DNA of 64,000 bases. Source: Saccharopolyspora indica. GTDB lineage: Bacteria > Actinomycetota > Actinomycetes > Mycobacteriales > Pseudonocardiaceae. Both the position numbers and the translations under genes were made by a program. The stretch spans positions 51,262-115,261 of the forward strand of contig NZ_JAQGLB010000024.1 in assembly GCF_027853965.1 (NCBI RefSeq). Direction: 5' to 3'. Shown here one piece after another: positions 1-8,108 of the stretch. Each line of letters starts with the position of its first letter. The stretch's first letter is position 1. The notes under the pieces are model-generated. The model searched no databases. It was not told the origin of the DNA and saw only the letters and a list, made by a program, of their open reading frames with translations.

Positions 1-503
1 ATCGACCGGAGCTCGTCCCACGTCCTCGGCGGCTCGACCCCGGCTTGCGCCAGCTGCGCCTTGTTGTAGAAGAGCGCCAAGGCGTCGGTGACCTGCGGGA
101 CGGCGTAGGTCTTGCCCTCGTGCTTGGTGGATTCCAGCGGCGCGGGCAGGAAGTCGGCGGTGTCGGCGGCCAGCGGGGTGTCCGAGAGGTCCTGGATCAG
201 CCCGGCCTGCGCGAGCTGGGCGACCCAGCCGACGTCGGAGCGCAGCACGTCAGGCCCCTGCCCGCCCTGCGCCGCGGTCTTGTAGTTGTTCAGCGCCTGG
301 TCGAAGGCGACCGTCTCGACGCGCACCTGGTAGCCGCCGGTGCGCGCGCAGTCGGCCGCGATCTCCCGGAACACCCCGCTCTCCGCGGAACCGCTGGTGT
401 CCCAGAAGACGACCTCGCCGGGGTTGCCGCTGCCGCCACCGCACCCGGCGGCGAGCACGCCGACCAGGCCCAGGGCGGCGCCGACCGTGACCTTGGGTCT
501 CAT
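1..503 (-). CDS. ABC sugar transporter substrate-binding lipoprotein (partial)
   Basis: The N-terminal ~167 residues of an extracellular solute-binding protein of the family that feeds sugars or oligosaccharides to an ABC importer; the rest lies beyond the window edge. The signal peptide ends in a lipobox with the lipid-anchored cysteine at residue 21 (AAGC, followed by a Gly/Ser-rich linker). The mature part opens EVVFWDTSG and later has the family-typical QGPDVLRSDVGW and YAVPQVTDALALFYNK segments. It is divergent from a LacI regulator gene, and both face a region with two related operator-like sequences, so the LacI protein probably controls it. The GH13 glucosidase downstream of that regulator suggests an alpha-glucoside substrate (inference). 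Confidence 0.9.
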   Translation of the reverse strand, partial: MRPKVTVGAALGLVGVLAAGCGGGSGNPGEVVFWDTSGSAESGVFREIAADCARTGGYQVRVETVAFDQALNNYKTAAQGGQGPDVLRSDVGWVAQLAQAGLIQDLSDTPLAADTADFLPAPLESTKHEGKTYAVPQVTDALALFYNKAQLAQAGVEPPRTWDELRS

Positions 504-516
504 GTCCGGACCTCCC

Positions 517-536
517 GTTTGCAAAAATTTGCGAAC
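517..536. promoter_or_regulatory. LacI-type operator candidate 1
   Basis: Near-perfect inverted repeat GTTTGC-N8-GCGAAC (one mismatch) 13 nt upstream of the transporter start. The same 10-base core GTTTGCAAAA recurs at 628-637 next to the divergent lacI-type gene. LacI-family regulators often bind AT-flanked central CG/GC palindromes at paired sites. Assignment rests on position and repetition only. Confidence 0.5.
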
Positions 537-627
537 ACTTGGCGTCAAATTGCATACCCAAGATGTGATGCAAGTCAAGATGTTCAGCGATCATCGGCAA
601 AGTTGTTGTGATCAATTTGCGGTAGAG

Positions 628-647
628 GTTTGCAAAATATTTCGATC
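628..647. promoter_or_regulatory. LacI-type operator candidate 2
   Basis: Second copy of the GTTTGCAAAA core, here continuing into the perfect 8-bp palindrome AAATATTT. It lies 50 nt before the regulator's proposed start and 111 nt from the first copy, about ten and a half helical turns, compatible with looping between paired sites. Binding is inferred. Confidence 0.4.
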
Positions 648-697
648 ATGTGCAGGATTGCGGCAGCAAGTGGTCCCGGCGCGACAGGAGCGGAGCA

Positions 698-1720
698 GTG
701 GCGGGTCTGGCCGATATCGCCCAGGCGGCGGGGGTGAGCGTGTCGACGGTGAGCCGCGTGCTCAACCGCAAGGCGGGCATCAAGGAGGAGACCCGGCAAC
801 GGGTCCTCGAAGTCCTCAACCAGATGCCGCACACCGCGCGCGGCACCGGCGCGCTGCGCCGCACCGGGGTCATCGGCCTGCTGGTGCCGGAGCTGTCCAA
901 CCCGGTGTTCCCGGCCTTCGCCGAGGCGCTGGAAGGCCGCGCCTCGGTGGCGGGCTACTCGTCGCTGCTGTGCAACACCCGCGCCGCGATGACCGAGAAG
1001 GACTACGTCCGGATGCTGGTCGCCCGGGGCGTCGAGGGCATGATCTTCGTGTCGCCGGAGATCGCCAACCCGGACAACGACGAGCGGCGCAGCCGCGGCT
1101 ACTACGAGAAGCTGCGCGCCGAAGGCGTCCGGATGGTGTTCGTCAACGGCAGCACGCCGAGCCTGGACGTCCCCGACATCACCGTCGACGAGCACCTGGC
1201 CGGACACACCGCGGCCCGGCACCTGCTGGAGCTGGGCCACCGCCGCATCGGCTTCGTCAGCGGCCCGGCCCGCGCCCTGCCGTCCCGGATGAAGCGGGCG
1301 GGATGGGCGGCGGCGCTGGAGGAGGCCGGGATCGAGCCGAGCGCGGAACTCGTCGCGCACGGGCCGTTCGGAGCGGAGGGCGGCGCGCGGGCCGTGGGCG
1401 AACTGCTCGACGGCCCGCGGCCGACCGCGGTCCTGTGCTCGTCGGACGTGATGGCGCTCGGTGCGATGCGGGAGGCCAAGCGGCGGGGGCTGGCCACGCC
1501 GGAGGACATCTCGGTGGTCGGCTTCGACGACATCCCGCTGGCCGCCTACTGCCAGCCCGCGCTGACCACGCTCGCCCAGCCGATCCGCGACATGGCCGCC
1601 GCGGCGGTCGACGAGCTGATCCGCCAGCTCGACCCGGACGAACCGGTGCGGGCCTCGACGAACTTCAGCCGGATGTTCCGGCCGAACCTGATCGTCCGCG
1701 AATCCACCCGGCGGTTGTGA
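698..1720 (+). CDS. LacI-family transcriptional regulator
   Basis: A 340-residue LacI/GalR repressor. The helix-turn-helix is at residues 4-25 (ADIAQAAGVSVSTVSRVLN), followed by a hinge and a periplasmic-binding-protein-like effector domain (TGVIGLLVPELSNPVF, then SSDVMALGA and VVGFDDIPLAAY). GTG at 698 is preferred because AGGAG stands 7 nt upstream and the HTH then begins at the usual place; an in-frame GTG at 650 would add 16 atypical residues. It is flanked by a divergent sugar-binding lipoprotein and a co-directional GH13 glucosidase, so it likely represses a local alpha-glucoside uptake and hydrolysis set and is relieved by the sugar (inference). Confidence 0.9.
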   Translation: MAGLADIAQAAGVSVSTVSRVLNRKAGIKEETRQRVLEVLNQMPHTARGTGALRRTGVIGLLVPELSNPVFPAFAEALEGRASVAGYSSLLCNTRAAMTEKDYVRMLVARGVEGMIFVSPEIANPDNDERRSRGYYEKLRAEGVRMVFVNGSTPSLDVPDITVDEHLAGHTAARHLLELGHRRIGFVSGPARALPSRMKRAGWAAALEEAGIEPSAELVAHGPFGAEGGARAVGELLDGPRPTAVLCSSDVMALGAMREAKRRGLATPEDISVVGFDDIPLAAYCQPALTTLAQPIRDMAAAAVDELIRQLDPDEPVRASTNFSRMFRPNLIVRESTRRL

Positions 1721-1722
1721 GT

Positions 1723-1766
1723 CCGTGCGCGTTTCGGGGTGCCAGAGCGCCCCAAAACGCGCACGG
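1723..1766. terminator. Hairpin with conserved C.A mismatch, lacI-glucosidase gap
   Basis: Two 20-nt arms (CCGTGCGCGTTTCGGGGTGC and GCGCCCCAAAACGCGCACGG) pair apart from one internal C.A mismatch and one T.G wobble, with a 4-nt loop. It begins 3 nt after the lacI-type stop codon. A near-identical hairpin with the same mismatch occurs at 5871-5914. There is no U-tract, as is common for actinobacterial terminators. Confidence 0.65.
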
Positions 1767-1829
1767 CCCCACCTCGAAACCGCAGCCCACCCCCTCAACC
1801 CATCCACCTCCACGGCCGAGGAGCAGCGA

Positions 1830-3407
1830 ATGTCGAATTGGTGGCGTGACGCCGTCGTTTACCAGGTCTACGTGCGCAGCTTCGCCGACGGCGATGGCGA
1901 CGGCGTCGGCGATCTGGCCGGTGTCCGGGAACGGTTGCCGCACCTGGTGTCCCTCGGCGCGGACGCCGTGTGGCTGACCCCGTTCTACCCGTCGCCGATG
2001 GCCGACGGCGGCTACGACGTGGCCGACTACCGCGACGTGGACCCGGTTTTCGGCACGCTCGCCGACTTCGACGCGCTGCTCGCCCGCGCCCACGAGCTGG
2101 GCCTGCGGGTGCTCGTCGACGTCGTGCCCAACCACACCTCCGACCAGCACGAGTGGTTCGCCGAAGCGCTGGCCGCCGCGCCGGGGGATGCGGCCCGCGA
2201 CCGGTACCTGTTCCGCGACGGCCGCGGCGAGCACGGCGAACTGCCGCCCAACGACTGGGAATCGGTCTTCGGCGGCCCGGCCTGGACCAGGATCGCCGAC
2301 GGCCAGTGGTACCTGCACCTGTTCGACCCGCGGCAGCCCGACCTGAACTGGCGGAACCCGCAGGTGCGCGCGGACTTCCGCGAGGTGCTGGCGTTCTGGC
2401 TGGACCGCGGGGTGGACGGCTTCCGCATCGACGTGGCGCACGGCATGATCAAGCACCCGGAGCTGCCCGACACCGGGCTGGACGAGCAGATCTCCCTGCT
2501 GGGGCGCGGCGAGCTGCCGTACTTCGACCAGGACGAGGTGCACGAGATCTACCGCGACTGGCGGCAGCTCTTCGACTCCTACCGGGGCCAGCGCATCGGG
2601 GTGGCCGAGGCGTGGGCGTCGACCAGCGAGCGGCTGGCCCGGTACGTGCGCCCCGACGAGCTGCACCAGGCCTTCAACTTCGCGCTGCTGGAGGCGCCCT
2701 GGTCGGCCGCGGACTTCCGGCAGGTGGTGGTGGAATCGCTGGCCACCACGGCGGAAGTCGGCGCGACCACCACCTGGGTGCTCGGCAACCACGACGTCCA
2801 GCGCCCGGTGACCCGCTACGGCGGCGGTGACCTCGGCTCGCTGCGGGCCCGCGCGGCGGCGCTGTTCAGCTTCGCGCTGCCCGGTTCGGTCTACGTCTAC
2901 CAGGGCGAGGAGCTCGGCCTGCCCGAGGTGCTGGACCTGCCCGACGACGTGCGCCAGGACCCGATCTGGACGCGCTCCGGTGGCACCGACCCGGGCCGCG
3001 ACGGCTGCCGGGTCCCACTGCCGTGGTCCGGCGACGAGCCGCCGTTCGGCTTCAGCACCGGGGAGAGCTGGCTGCCGGTGCCGGAGGAGTGGAAGACCGC
3101 GACCGTTGCCGAGCAGGAGAGCAGCGCAGGTTCCGCGCTGCGCACCTACCGCCAGGCGCTGGCGCTGCGGCGCGCGAACCCGGCTCTAGGCGACGGCGAG
3201 CTGGAGTGGGTGGACGCGCCCGAGGGCGTGCTGGTGTTCCGCCGCGGCCCGGACTTCGTGTGCGCCACCAACTTCGGCGCGGAGCCGGTCGCGCTGGAGC
3301 TGCCCGGAGAACTGCTCTGCCGCAGCGACGCCGGGACCGGCTGGGACGGCGTGCTGCCCGGCTCGACCGCGGTGTGGCTGGGAAAGATTCACGAAGAATC
3401 CGCCTAA
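1830..3407 (+). CDS. GH13 alpha-glucosidase (oligo-1,6-glucosidase type)
   Basis: A 525-residue cytoplasmic alpha-amylase-family hydrolase of the alpha-glucosidase/oligo-1,6-glucosidase branch. The conserved regions are visible: DVVPNH at 97-102, GFRID with the predicted nucleophile D201, the general acid E260 in GVAEAW, and the third carboxylate D322 in LGNHDV. There is no signal peptide, so it should act on imported oligosaccharides. GAGGAG stands before the ATG at 1830; in-frame codons upstream run through the hairpin and are rejected. It follows the LacI gene and probably belongs to its regulon. The exact linkage (alpha-1,4 or 1,6, or trehalose-type substrates) cannot be read from sequence. 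Confidence 0.9.
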   Translation: MSNWWRDAVVYQVYVRSFADGDGDGVGDLAGVRERLPHLVSLGADAVWLTPFYPSPMADGGYDVADYRDVDPVFGTLADFDALLARAHELGLRVLVDVVPNHTSDQHEWFAEALAAAPGDAARDRYLFRDGRGEHGELPPNDWESVFGGPAWTRIADGQWYLHLFDPRQPDLNWRNPQVRADFREVLAFWLDRGVDGFRIDVAHGMIKHPELPDTGLDEQISLLGRGELPYFDQDEVHEIYRDWRQLFDSYRGQRIGVAEAWASTSERLARYVRPDELHQAFNFALLEAPWSAADFRQVVVESLATTAEVGATTTWVLGNHDVQRPVTRYGGGDLGSLRARAAALFSFALPGSVYVYQGEELGLPEVLDLPDDVRQDPIWTRSGGTDPGRDGCRVPLPWSGDEPPFGFSTGESWLPVPEEWKTATVAEQESSAGSALRTYRQALALRRANPALGDGELEWVDAPEGVLVFRRGPDFVCATNFGAEPVALELPGELLCRSDAGTGWDGVLPGSTAVWLGKIHEESA

Positions 3408-3469
3408 TAGGTCTGTCATTCCCGTTTGCATCGTGGTCGCATGAATCCCCTTGTAACTGGAGGTGGTTC

Positions 3470-4318
3470 ATGTTGCGACGATTAGGCACGGGCGTGGCGG
3501 CACTCGCGCTCGCGGCGATCGGCGTGGTCGGGCTCGGGCAGGCACCCGCGTCCGCCGCGCCGAACTTCCAGGTCCCGTTCACCTGCGGCGTCACCGTGAC
3601 GGCCGCGACCTTCAGCGGCCACAACCCGGCGAACTCGGTGGACTTCCAGAAGTCCGGCATCACCGGCATGCCGGTGCTCGCCTCGGCGGCGGGCACCGTC
3701 ACGCGGGTCGCCAACGAGGGCAGCACCAGCTACGGCCGCTGGATCGAGCTGGACCACGGCAGCGGCTGGCGCACCCGCTACGCCCACCTGTCCGCCCAGA
3801 ACGTCTCGGTGGGGCAGAAGGTGTCGCTGGGCACGAAGATCGGCGCCGCGGGCGCGACCGGCGGAGTGACCGGCCCGCACCTGCACTACGAGCAGATCCT
3901 GAACGGCACCGTGGTCAAGGCGAAGCTCAACGGCGTTGCCGTGCCGTACTTCGACAAGACGTCGTTCACCAGCAAGAACAACTGCGGCGGCAACCCGTAC
4001 TCGCCGACCGAGGTGTGCGGTTCGGGTTACAGCGTGATCAACTCGAAGGCGCTGTCCAACGGTGCGGGCACCGTCTACCTGCTCTACAACGCCTCGAACC
4101 AGAACAACTGCGTGACGACGCTCAAGTCGACCTCGGTGGGCAAGGCGTCCCCGACGGCGGCGTTCCTGGAAGTCCAGGGAAAGACGCGGGTGACCGACTC
4201 CGGTGACTTCACCTACTACGCGGGCCCGGTCCGCCAAGCGGCCGGCTCCACCTGCGTGAAGTGGGGCGGCTCGGTCGGCTCCAATGCCTACGAGAGCCCC
4301 TTCGAGCACTGCGGCTGA
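3470..4318 (+). CDS. Secreted M23 peptidase fused to a SapA-like domain
   Basis: A 282-residue exported protein. A Sec signal peptide ends near ASAA (residue 30). A LytM/M23 zinc peptidase domain follows, with likely metal and catalytic residues H51, D58, H106 and the HLH pair H137/H139. Such domains cut peptidoglycan cross-bridges. From about residue 183 to the end lies a second domain with regularly spaced cysteines (VCGSGY, NNCVTTL, STCVKWGG, FEHCG) that resembles the spore-associated protein A (SapA) family as remembered. The ATG at 3470 follows GGAGGT. The arrangement suggests a wall hydrolase carried to, or retained on, the cell or spore surface (inference). Confidence 0.88.
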   Translation: MLRRLGTGVAALALAAIGVVGLGQAPASAAPNFQVPFTCGVTVTAATFSGHNPANSVDFQKSGITGMPVLASAAGTVTRVANEGSTSYGRWIELDHGSGWRTRYAHLSAQNVSVGQKVSLGTKIGAAGATGGVTGPHLHYEQILNGTVVKAKLNGVAVPYFDKTSFTSKNNCGGNPYSPTEVCGSGYSVINSKALSNGAGTVYLLYNASNQNNCVTTLKSTSVGKASPTAAFLEVQGKTRVTDSGDFTYYAGPVRQAAGSTCVKWGGSVGSNAYESPFEHCG

Positions 4319-4324
4319 CCCCGG

Positions 4325-4360
4325 GTCGTGAGTGCGAAACATGCTTTTCGCACTCACGAC
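4325..4360. terminator. Bidirectional hairpin after M23 gene
   Basis: Perfect 15-bp stem (arms 4325-4339 and 4346-4360, GTCGTGAGTGCGAAA) with a 6-nt loop. It lies 6 nt after the M23 stop and 2 nt from the end of the convergent antitoxin gene, so it can terminate both transcripts. Confidence 0.8.
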
Positions 4361-4362
4361 CG

Positions 4363-4668
4363 TCAGGCTGCCGAACTCCGGGAGTCGAACCGCACGACCA
4401 GCTCCGCACCAAGCGCGCGCGCCAGCCGCTCGAGAAGCGGGATGGTAGGAACGGTGCCTCCGGCCTCGAAGCGGGCTACGGCGGGCTGGGACATCCCAGC
4501 GGCTTCGGCGAGCTGAGCCTGCGTCCAGGATCGCTGTTCACGAAGTTCGCGGGTCCTTCGGCCCAGCTCATAGGCGATCCGGGTAGCTTCGTACGCTTCG
4601 CGGGCGCCTGGTTCCGCCATCCGACGATCGCGCAGCGACTCCCATTCCGACTTGGCCACGTCGGTCAC
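4363..4668 (-). CDS. HigA-like XRE antitoxin
   Basis: A 101-residue Cro/C1-type helix-turn-helix protein. The HTH lies around residues 35-90 (LREQRSWTQAQLAEAAGMSQ, then AVARFEAGG). Its GTG start overlaps the toxin stop by four bases (GTGA), so the two are translationally coupled. This toxin-first order with an XRE partner is the HigBA-type arrangement. As in such systems the antitoxin should neutralise the toxin and, with it, repress the operon by binding the palindrome at the toxin start. An upstream reading-frame extension overlaps the toxin and is not credible. Confidence 0.87.
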   Translation of the reverse strand: MTDVAKSEWESLRDRRMAEPGAREAYEATRIAYELGRRTRELREQRSWTQAQLAEAAGMSQPAVARFEAGGTVPTIPLLERLARALGAELVVRFDSRSSAA

Positions 4669-5018
4669 TCCCCAATGTCCTCGTCCACTGAATGTCCTTC
4701 GCTCAGGCAGAGACGAAACGCTCGCCACGCCCGGTCGACCTCCCGGTTCTCCCGCATTCGAGTCTTCCGGAAGGCGGTGAGAAGCACGATTCGTCTCCCC
4801 GGAGCGATCCAGTAGGTAATCCGTACCGGCTCCCCGTCGAGGTAGAACCGTAGCTCTCGTAACTTGCGTCGAAGTTGTTTGGTGTGTGGCTCGCCGAGGA
4901 GTGGTCCCTTCTCGGCGAGAAGTTCGATGTAGAAGGTGGCCGCTGAGAAATGCGCAGGTGACAGTCCCTCCAGCCAACCTCGGATCTCTGGCTCTAGTTC
5001 CACACTACCCCAGGACAT
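4665..5018 (-). CDS. HigB/Gp49-like (RelE superfamily) toxin
   Basis: A 117-residue protein of the phage-derived Gp49/HigB type, a RelE-fold family whose members cleave mRNA, usually at the ribosome. Recognisable features are QLRRKLRELRFYLDGEPVRI, the core strand RIVLLTAFRKTRM and a trailing amphipathic helix. It is first in a two-gene operon with an XRE antitoxin. The ATG at 5018 abuts a perfect palindrome and has no ribosome binding site, suggesting a leaderless or weakly translated message. Toxicity is inferred from the family, not shown. Confidence 0.85.
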   Translation of the reverse strand: MSWGSVELEPEIRGWLEGLSPAHFSAATFYIELLAEKGPLLGEPHTKQLRRKLRELRFYLDGEPVRITYWIAPGRRIVLLTAFRKTRMRENREVDRAWRAFRLCLSEGHSVDEDIGE

Positions 5019-5032
5019 ACCATCGATGGTAT
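5017..5032. promoter_or_regulatory. Perfect 16-bp palindrome at the toxin start (autoregulatory operator)
   Basis: ATACCATCGATGGTAT is a perfect palindrome whose last two bases are part of the toxin ATG on the minus strand. A TATACC-like -10 element on that strand overlaps it. The position is ideal for autorepression by the XRE antitoxin or toxin-antitoxin complex. Confidence 0.65.
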
Positions 5033-5060
5033 AGATTGCTCGGTTTTCACCAATGGGCGA

Positions 5061-5813
5061 TCACTGGTTCAGCCAGTCCTGCCAGGTGGGGCCTTCGGTG
5101 GGGTGGTCCGGGAGGGTGAGGGCTCCGGCGCGGAAGGCCTTGCCCAGGGCTCCTGGGACGTGCAGGGGGAACTGGGACTTGCGGTGGCCTCGGGCTTCGA
5201 GCCAGGCCGTGGCGAGCTCCTTGAAGGTCATGACCTCGGGGCCGCAGACGTTGGTGATCTGCTTCGACGGGCCCGCCGCCAGGTTCTCCGCGATGGCCCG
5301 CGCCACCACGCCGGGGTCGACCGGCTGGCCGGGCACCTTCGCCGGGACCGGCATCAGCGGGAGTCGGGCCGCTCCCGAGAGCACCATGTCGATCGCCGGG
5401 TAGAACTGCGTGGCGCGCACGATCGACCACGGCACGCCGTCGCGCACCAGCTCCTCGCCCGCGAGCTTCTGCTTGAAGAACTTCCACGGGATGTCGTCGA
5501 TGCCGACGATGGACGCGAACAGCAGGTGCCCGACGCCGGCCCGCCGCGCCGCGTCGCGGAGCCGCTGGGTGCCGTCCACATCGGTCCGCTGCGTGTACTT
5601 GCCCTTGTACGGGCTCGAAGCCAGGTGCGCGATCGCGTCGACGTCCCGCACCGCGTCGTCGAGACCCTCCCCGGTGGCCAGGTCCGCCTGGCGCCATCCC
5701 GCGTCCGGCGCCGCTCGCCTGCTCATCCGCACCACGTCGTGCCCGGCCTCCAGCAGCGCCGGAACCACCTGCTGCCCCAACGTCCCGGTCGCGCCGGTGA
5801 CGAGAATCCGCAT
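5061..5813 (-). CDS. Atypical SDR / NmrA-like NAD(P)-binding protein
   Basis: A 250-residue Rossmann-fold protein of the extended or atypical short-chain dehydrogenase group. The dinucleotide-binding motif GATGTLG is near residue 7, then IAHLASSP and FASIVGIDD, and a C-terminal GPEVMTFKELATAW typical of nucleoside-diphosphate-sugar epimerase-like and NmrA-like regulators. The catalytic YxxxK is not obvious, so it may sense redox or bind rather than catalyse. Two consecutive ATGs stand after AGGAGG; the second (5813) has the better 5-nt spacing. The gene is transcribed away from asnB, separated by a hairpin. Substrate unknown. Confidence 0.8.
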   Translation of the reverse strand: MRILVTGATGTLGQQVVPALLEAGHDVVRMSRRAAPDAGWRQADLATGEGLDDAVRDVDAIAHLASSPYKGKYTQRTDVDGTQRLRDAARRAGVGHLLFASIVGIDDIPWKFFKQKLAGEELVRDGVPWSIVRATQFYPAIDMVLSGAARLPLMPVPAKVPGQPVDPGVVARAIAENLAAGPSKQITNVCGPEVMTFKELATAWLEARGHRKSQFPLHVPGALGKAFRAGALTLPDHPTEGPTWQDWLNQ

Positions 5814-5870
5814 CATGTCCTCCTGTCGTTCACCGGGAGGACGGAGCGGTGCGGCGAAGTGTGACAGGCC

Positions 5871-5914
5871 CCGTGAGCGTTTCGGGGTGCTGTGGCGCCC
5901 CAAAACGCTCACGG
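5871..5914. terminator. Hairpin after asnB, twin of the 1723 hairpin
   Basis: 20-nt arms (CCGTGAGCGTTTCGGGGTGC and GCGCCCCAAAACGCTCACGG) with loop TGTG. Compared with 1723-1766 the only arm change is a C-G pair to an A-T pair, a compensatory substitution, while the C.A mismatch and T.G wobble are kept. It lies 45 nt after the asnB stop. Confidence 0.7.
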
Positions 5915-5959
5915 CCCGCCCACCTCGGAAGGTGAGCGGGCCGTTCGCGGTGAGAAGCC

Positions 5960-7888
5960 TCAGAGGCGGACCGGGTAGTGCGGCTCCGGGACCTCGGGGG
6001 ACAGGCGCCCCTCGATGAAGATGCCGTGCCAGAGCATGAACACCAGCAGCGCCCACAGGCGGCGGCTGTGGTCCAGCACGCCGGAGCGGTGCTCCTCCAG
6101 CAGCTGCAGCACCGCGGTGCGGTTGAGCAGGTGGTCGGTCTGCGACTGCTGGATGATGTTGCGCGCCCAGTCGTGCATCTCGTCGCGCAGCCAGTGCTTG
6201 ATCGGCACCGGGAAGCCCAGCTTGCGCCGGTTGATCACGTGCGCCGGGACCACCTGGTACATCGCCTGGCGCAGCGCGTACTTGGTCGTCTCCTTGGTGA
6301 TCTTCTGCTCCAGCGGCACCGTGCTGGCCACCCGGAAGACCTCCGGGTCCAGGAACGGCACCCGCAGCTCCAGCGAGTTGGCCATGGTCATCTTGTCGGC
6401 CTTGACCAGGATGTCGCCGCGCAGCCAGGTGAACAGGTCCACGTGCTGCATCCGGGTCACCGGGTCCCAGTTCGCCGACTGCCGGTACGGGCCCGCGGTG
6501 ACGTCGCGGTGCGACACGCCCGGGTCGAAGCTGCGCATCACGTTGCGCAGCTGGTCGTCCCGGAAGATCCGCGCGTTGCCGTAGTAGCGGTCCTCCAGGC
6601 TCAGCGCGCCGCGGCGCAGCAGGTCCTTGCCGCGCACGCCCTCCGGGATCGCGGTGGAGACCCGGCCCATCGCCTTGCGCAGCGCGCCGGGCACCTTCTC
6701 GAACGGCGCCAGCGACAGCGGCTCGCGGTAGATGGTGTAGCCGCCGAACAGCTCGTCGGCGCCCTCGCCGGAGAGCACCACCTTGACGTGCTGGCGCGCC
6801 TCGCGGGCGATGAACCACAGCGGCACCAGCGCCGGGTCGGCCACCGGGTCGTCCAGGTACCAGACGATCAGCGGCAGCGCCTCCATCATCTCCTCGGCGG
6901 AGACGGTGCGGACCACGTGCTTGACGCCGATCGCCGCCGCCGACTCGGCGGCCACGTCCACCTCGGAGTAGCCCTGCCGCTCGAAACCGGTGGTGAAGGT
7001 GATCAGGTTCGGGTTGTGCTCCTTGGCCAGCGCCGCGATCGCGGTGGAGTCGATGCCGCCGGACAGGAACGCCCCGACCGTGACGTCGGCGCGCATGTGC
7101 TTGGCCACCGAGTCGCGCATCACGTCGACGATCTCGTTGTGCAGCCGCCGCGCGTCGGCGTCGGTGTTGACCGGCCGGGAGTGGAAGTTCGGCTGGAAGT
7201 ACCGCTCGGTGACCAGCTGGCCGCCGGGGGACACGGTGAACGAGGTGCCCGACTCGATGCGGCGGACCTGCCGGTGCAGCGTCTCCGGCTCCGGCACGTA
7301 CTGCAGCTGCAGGTAGTGCTGCATCGCCTTGTGGTCGAGCTCCTCGGCGATGCGCAGCGTGCTGGCCAGGCTCAGCAGGCTCTTCTTCTCGCTGGAGAAG
7401 GCGGTGCCGCCCGGGCCCGCCGCGTAGAACAGCGGCTTGATGCCGAACGGGTCGCGCGCCCCGAAGACCACCTTGCGCTCGTTGTCCCAGATCAGGAACG
7501 CGAACATGCCGCGCAGCCTGCCGACCATGGACGTGCCGAGGTAGTGGTAGGCGGCGACGATCACCTCGGTGTCGCCGTCGGTGGAGAACCGGGCGCCGAA
7601 GCGCTCGATCAGCTCGGCGCGCAGCTCCAGGTAGTTGTAGATCTCACCGTTGAAGTTGATGGTGTACCGCTGCGGGGTCTCCGGCGGTCCCCAGGTCAAC
7701 GGCTGGTGCGAGTGCTCCAGGTCGATGATCGACAGCCGGTTGAAGCCGAAGACGACCTCACCGCCCTGCCAGGTGTCGCTCTCGTCCGGTCCGCGGTGTC
7801 GCTGGCACGGCAGCGCGTTGGCCACCGCGTTGACCGCGAATCCGGCGTTCTCTTCCGTGGGACAGATCAGTCCAAGCAGGCCGCACAC
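5960..7888 (-). CDS. asnB: Asparagine synthase (glutamine-hydrolysing)
   Basis: A 642-residue two-domain amidotransferase that makes asparagine from aspartate, glutamine and ATP. The N-terminal Ntn glutaminase domain starts with the catalytic cysteine as residue 2 (GTG-TGC, CGLLGL), followed by RGPDES, the FNGEIYNY loop and DGDTEV. The C-terminal ATP-pyrophosphatase domain has the PP-loop LSGGIDST and the later LSGEGADELFGGY. The GTG at 7888 is fixed by the need for Cys2; an in-frame extension to 8206 is excluded. The gene sits next to ctaC, as in mycobacteria. A long leader of over 200 nt and the structured element at 8109-8270 precede it, pointing to regulation in the 5' region. Confidence 0.95.
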   Translation of the reverse strand: MCGLLGLICPTEENAGFAVNAVANALPCQRHRGPDESDTWQGGEVVFGFNRLSIIDLEHSHQPLTWGPPETPQRYTINFNGEIYNYLELRAELIERFGARFSTDGDTEVIVAAYHYLGTSMVGRLRGMFAFLIWDNERKVVFGARDPFGIKPLFYAAGPGGTAFSSEKKSLLSLASTLRIAEELDHKAMQHYLQLQYVPEPETLHRQVRRIESGTSFTVSPGGQLVTERYFQPNFHSRPVNTDADARRLHNEIVDVMRDSVAKHMRADVTVGAFLSGGIDSTAIAALAKEHNPNLITFTTGFERQGYSEVDVAAESAAAIGVKHVVRTVSAEEMMEALPLIVWYLDDPVADPALVPLWFIAREARQHVKVVLSGEGADELFGGYTIYREPLSLAPFEKVPGALRKAMGRVSTAIPEGVRGKDLLRRGALSLEDRYYGNARIFRDDQLRNVMRSFDPGVSHRDVTAGPYRQSANWDPVTRMQHVDLFTWLRGDILVKADKMTMANSLELRVPFLDPEVFRVASTVPLEQKITKETTKYALRQAMYQVVPAHVINRRKLGFPVPIKHWLRDEMHDWARNIIQQSQTDHLLNRTAVLQLLEEHRSGVLDHSRRLWALLVFMLWHGIFIEGRLSPEVPEPHYPVRL

Positions 7889-8108
7889 GCGTCTGGAGCA
7901 CCTCTTCGAGTCGGCGATGTCGTCTCTCTGGAGCCTCCCCCCGAAGGCTGGCCCCAGTATGCCGTCCGCCCGCCCGCGCGCTGCACGCGCGGGGGAGCAG
8001 CTGTTCGAGCGCGCGAACTCCCGAGCGCACAGCGTGCTGGACAGGGCCTTCGGGGTTCCGCTGGGTAACCGGCCCTCGTCGAATCTGAACCAAGGTGTTT
8101 TGTCTTTG
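7889..8108 (-). other. asnB leader region with GC hairpins
   Basis: Non-coding on present evidence. It holds a strong hairpin at 7973-7993 (CCCGCGCG arms, 5-nt loop) and a weaker one around 7932-7950 (AGCCT/AGGCT arms). A modest AGAGG lies about 12 nt before the asnB start. Hairpins between the structured element and the start codon would allow attenuation, but no leader peptide was recognised. Confidence 0.4.
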
